Shown here: piece after piece, positions 44,326 through 44,990 of the stretch | Layout of the letters: every line of letters begins with the position of its first letter | How positions within the stretch are numbered: position 1 is the stretch's first letter | Source: an uncultured Alistipes sp. | Lineage (GTDB): Bacteria; Bacteroidota; Bacteroidia; Bacteroidales; Rikenellaceae | Direction of reading: 5' to 3' | DNA length: 44,990 bases | NCBI GenBank assembly: GCA_947367255.1 | Contig: CANBCZ010000014.1 | Coordinates: forward strand, 1-44,990 | Position numbers and translations under genes: made by a program | Notes under the pieces: model-generated | The model's input: the letters and a program-made list of their open reading frames with translations, nothing else | Database searches by the model: none | What the model was told of the DNA's origin: nothing

Positions 44326-44345
44326 ATTTTTAATTTGTATATTTG
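44314..44345 (+). promoter_or_regulatory. promoter of the recombinase gene
   Basis: TTTG (44314-44317), 20 bases, TATATTTG (44338-44345), a full match to the Bacteroidota consensus. The start codon at 44367 implies a leader of only ~15 bases. Confidence 0.8.
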
Positions 44346-44366
44346 AACAAGAATATCAGCGACTAT

Positions 44367-44990
44367 ATGGCAATTCAGAAGTATAATATCAAGAGAGACT
44401 TGACTCCGCCAACAAAGATGGGAGTAAGTTCCGTAAGACTGAGAGTTTCCTCCAAAGGTAAGCGAGTGGATTTGCATACAGGCATCACGCTTACCGAAAA
44501 GCAATGGAAGAACGATAGGATAAAACAAGGTTGTGTCGTAAATGGCGTGGAGCATAATCTGCTCAATGATTTATTGAGAGAGCAGGAGGAGTTCGTATCA
44601 ACATACTTCAACAATTGTGCATTGAGAAGCGAACCTATCAACTTAGAAGAACTGAAAAAGCAATTCAACTACACCTTCAAAGATACTGCCGAAGCAAGAA
44701 GCGAGGAGTTCTTCTATGTAATGAACTCTTACATTGAGAATACTGCTCAAACTAAATCGTGGAATAGCAGATATAAAGATGAGTGGGTGCGTGTAATGGA
44801 GGGATTGCGTACATATAAGTCTTCAACGAATTGGAGCAGTCTGAACGAGGCGTATATGAACGGATACTTGCAATTCTTGGCAAAGACTATGCTCAATGAG
44901 AAGATAAAGAAGAATTTGGAGAAGTTGAGGGAGTTCCTGAATTGGGCAAAGTTAAAGAAGTATCCCGTTTGTGACGACTTCTTCCTATAC
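44367..44990 (+). CDS. tyrosine site-specific recombinase/integrase, N-terminal part (cut by window end)
   Basis: 208 codons from the ATG at 44367 with no stop before the window ends. Residues ~15-95 look like the Bacteroides-type arm DNA-binding domain (VSSVRLRVSSKGKRVDLHTGITLTEKQW split by strands). Residues ~115-205 look like the SAM-like core-binding domain (FFYVMNSYIENTAQTKSWN, LREFLNWAKLKKY). The catalytic domain with the R-H-R-Y residues would lie beyond the edge and cannot be checked. Such proteins either integrate conjugative or mobilizable elements or, in the Tsr group, invert nearby promoters. It sits ~440 bases from the inverted repeats before susC, which favours the invertase role, but an element beyond the window is equally allowed. 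Confidence 0.85.
   Translation, partial: MAIQKYNIKRDLTPPTKMGVSSVRLRVSSKGKRVDLHTGITLTEKQWKNDRIKQGCVVNGVEHNLLNDLLREQEEFVSTYFNNCALRSEPINLEELKKQFNYTFKDTAEARSEEFFYVMNSYIENTAQTKSWNSRYKDEWVRVMEGLRTYKSSTNWSSLNEAYMNGYLQFLAKTMLNEKIKKNLEKLREFLNWAKLKKYPVCDDFFLY

Larger units (their letters stand above)
43712..44366. other. 655-base noncoding control region between susC and recombinase
   Basis: No credible gene on either strand. It holds, in order, the susC leader, two 22-bp inverted repeats bounding a 109-bp promoter segment, three hairpins (44042-44087, 44107-44122, 44142-44164), a pair of short direct repeats following the first and third hairpins, and the recombinase promoter at 44314-44345. Each is listed separately. 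Confidence 0.85.

Overview
The window is chromosomal DNA of a member of the phylum Bacteroidota, most likely order Bacteroidales. The evidence is a SusC/SusD pair, BACON and DUF5689 lipoproteins, fimbrillin-like and repeat-rich surface lipoproteins, a Bacteroides-type integrase, and promoters of the TTTG-N19/20-TAnnTTTG form. I cannot fix the genus. No rRNA, tRNA or CRISPR array was recognised.

Region A (38-16017, + strand) is one tightly packed run of 13 genes. It encodes a two-RCK membrane protein with a C-terminal RyR-like domain, an ECF-type sigma factor, a C39-like/RyR/zinc-ribbon protein, three membrane-anchored TIR proteins (with Sel1, unknown or PDZ-like outer regions), a soluble TIR-acetyltransferase fusion, an M48 metallopeptidase with a zinc ribbon, a PrsW-type intramembrane protease, a PEGA outer-envelope protein, two small proteins (one with a zinc ribbon) and a stand-alone RyR protein. 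A terminator follows. It reads as an envelope-linked signalling or defence locus and is the best candidate for an undescribed system. Region B (16159-18566, + strand) is creD plus a WG-repeat membrane protein, ending at strong hairpins.

Region C (22834-18845, - strand) holds a repeat-rich FN3 lipoprotein, a lipoprotein that looks like a catalytically dead esterase, and its intact esterase paralogue. Region D (28959-23070, - strand) is a four-gene operon: a chorismatase/RidA-like protein, then DUF1549/DUF1553, DUF1501 and pre-peptidase-like proteins of a kind best known from Planctomycetes. Divergent to it is an SDR oxidoreductase (29135-29896, + strand). A large imperfect palindrome lies between the two promoters.

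Region E (43711-29971, - strand) is a seven-gene SusC/SusD operon: SusC, SusD, a BACON/DUF5689 lipoprotein, a calcineurin-type phosphoesterase lipoprotein, a BACON lipoprotein, a 44-residue peptide, and a very large fimbrillin-like/beta-helix lipoprotein. A textbook promoter lies just upstream of susC, inside a 109-bp segment bounded by perfect 22-bp inverted repeats. This is the layout of a phase-variable invertible promoter, and it currently faces susC (ON). About 440 bp further on, the 5' part of a tyrosine-recombinase gene (44367 to the window edge) starts from its own promoter. It may be the invertase, or the integrase of a mobile element lying beyond the window.
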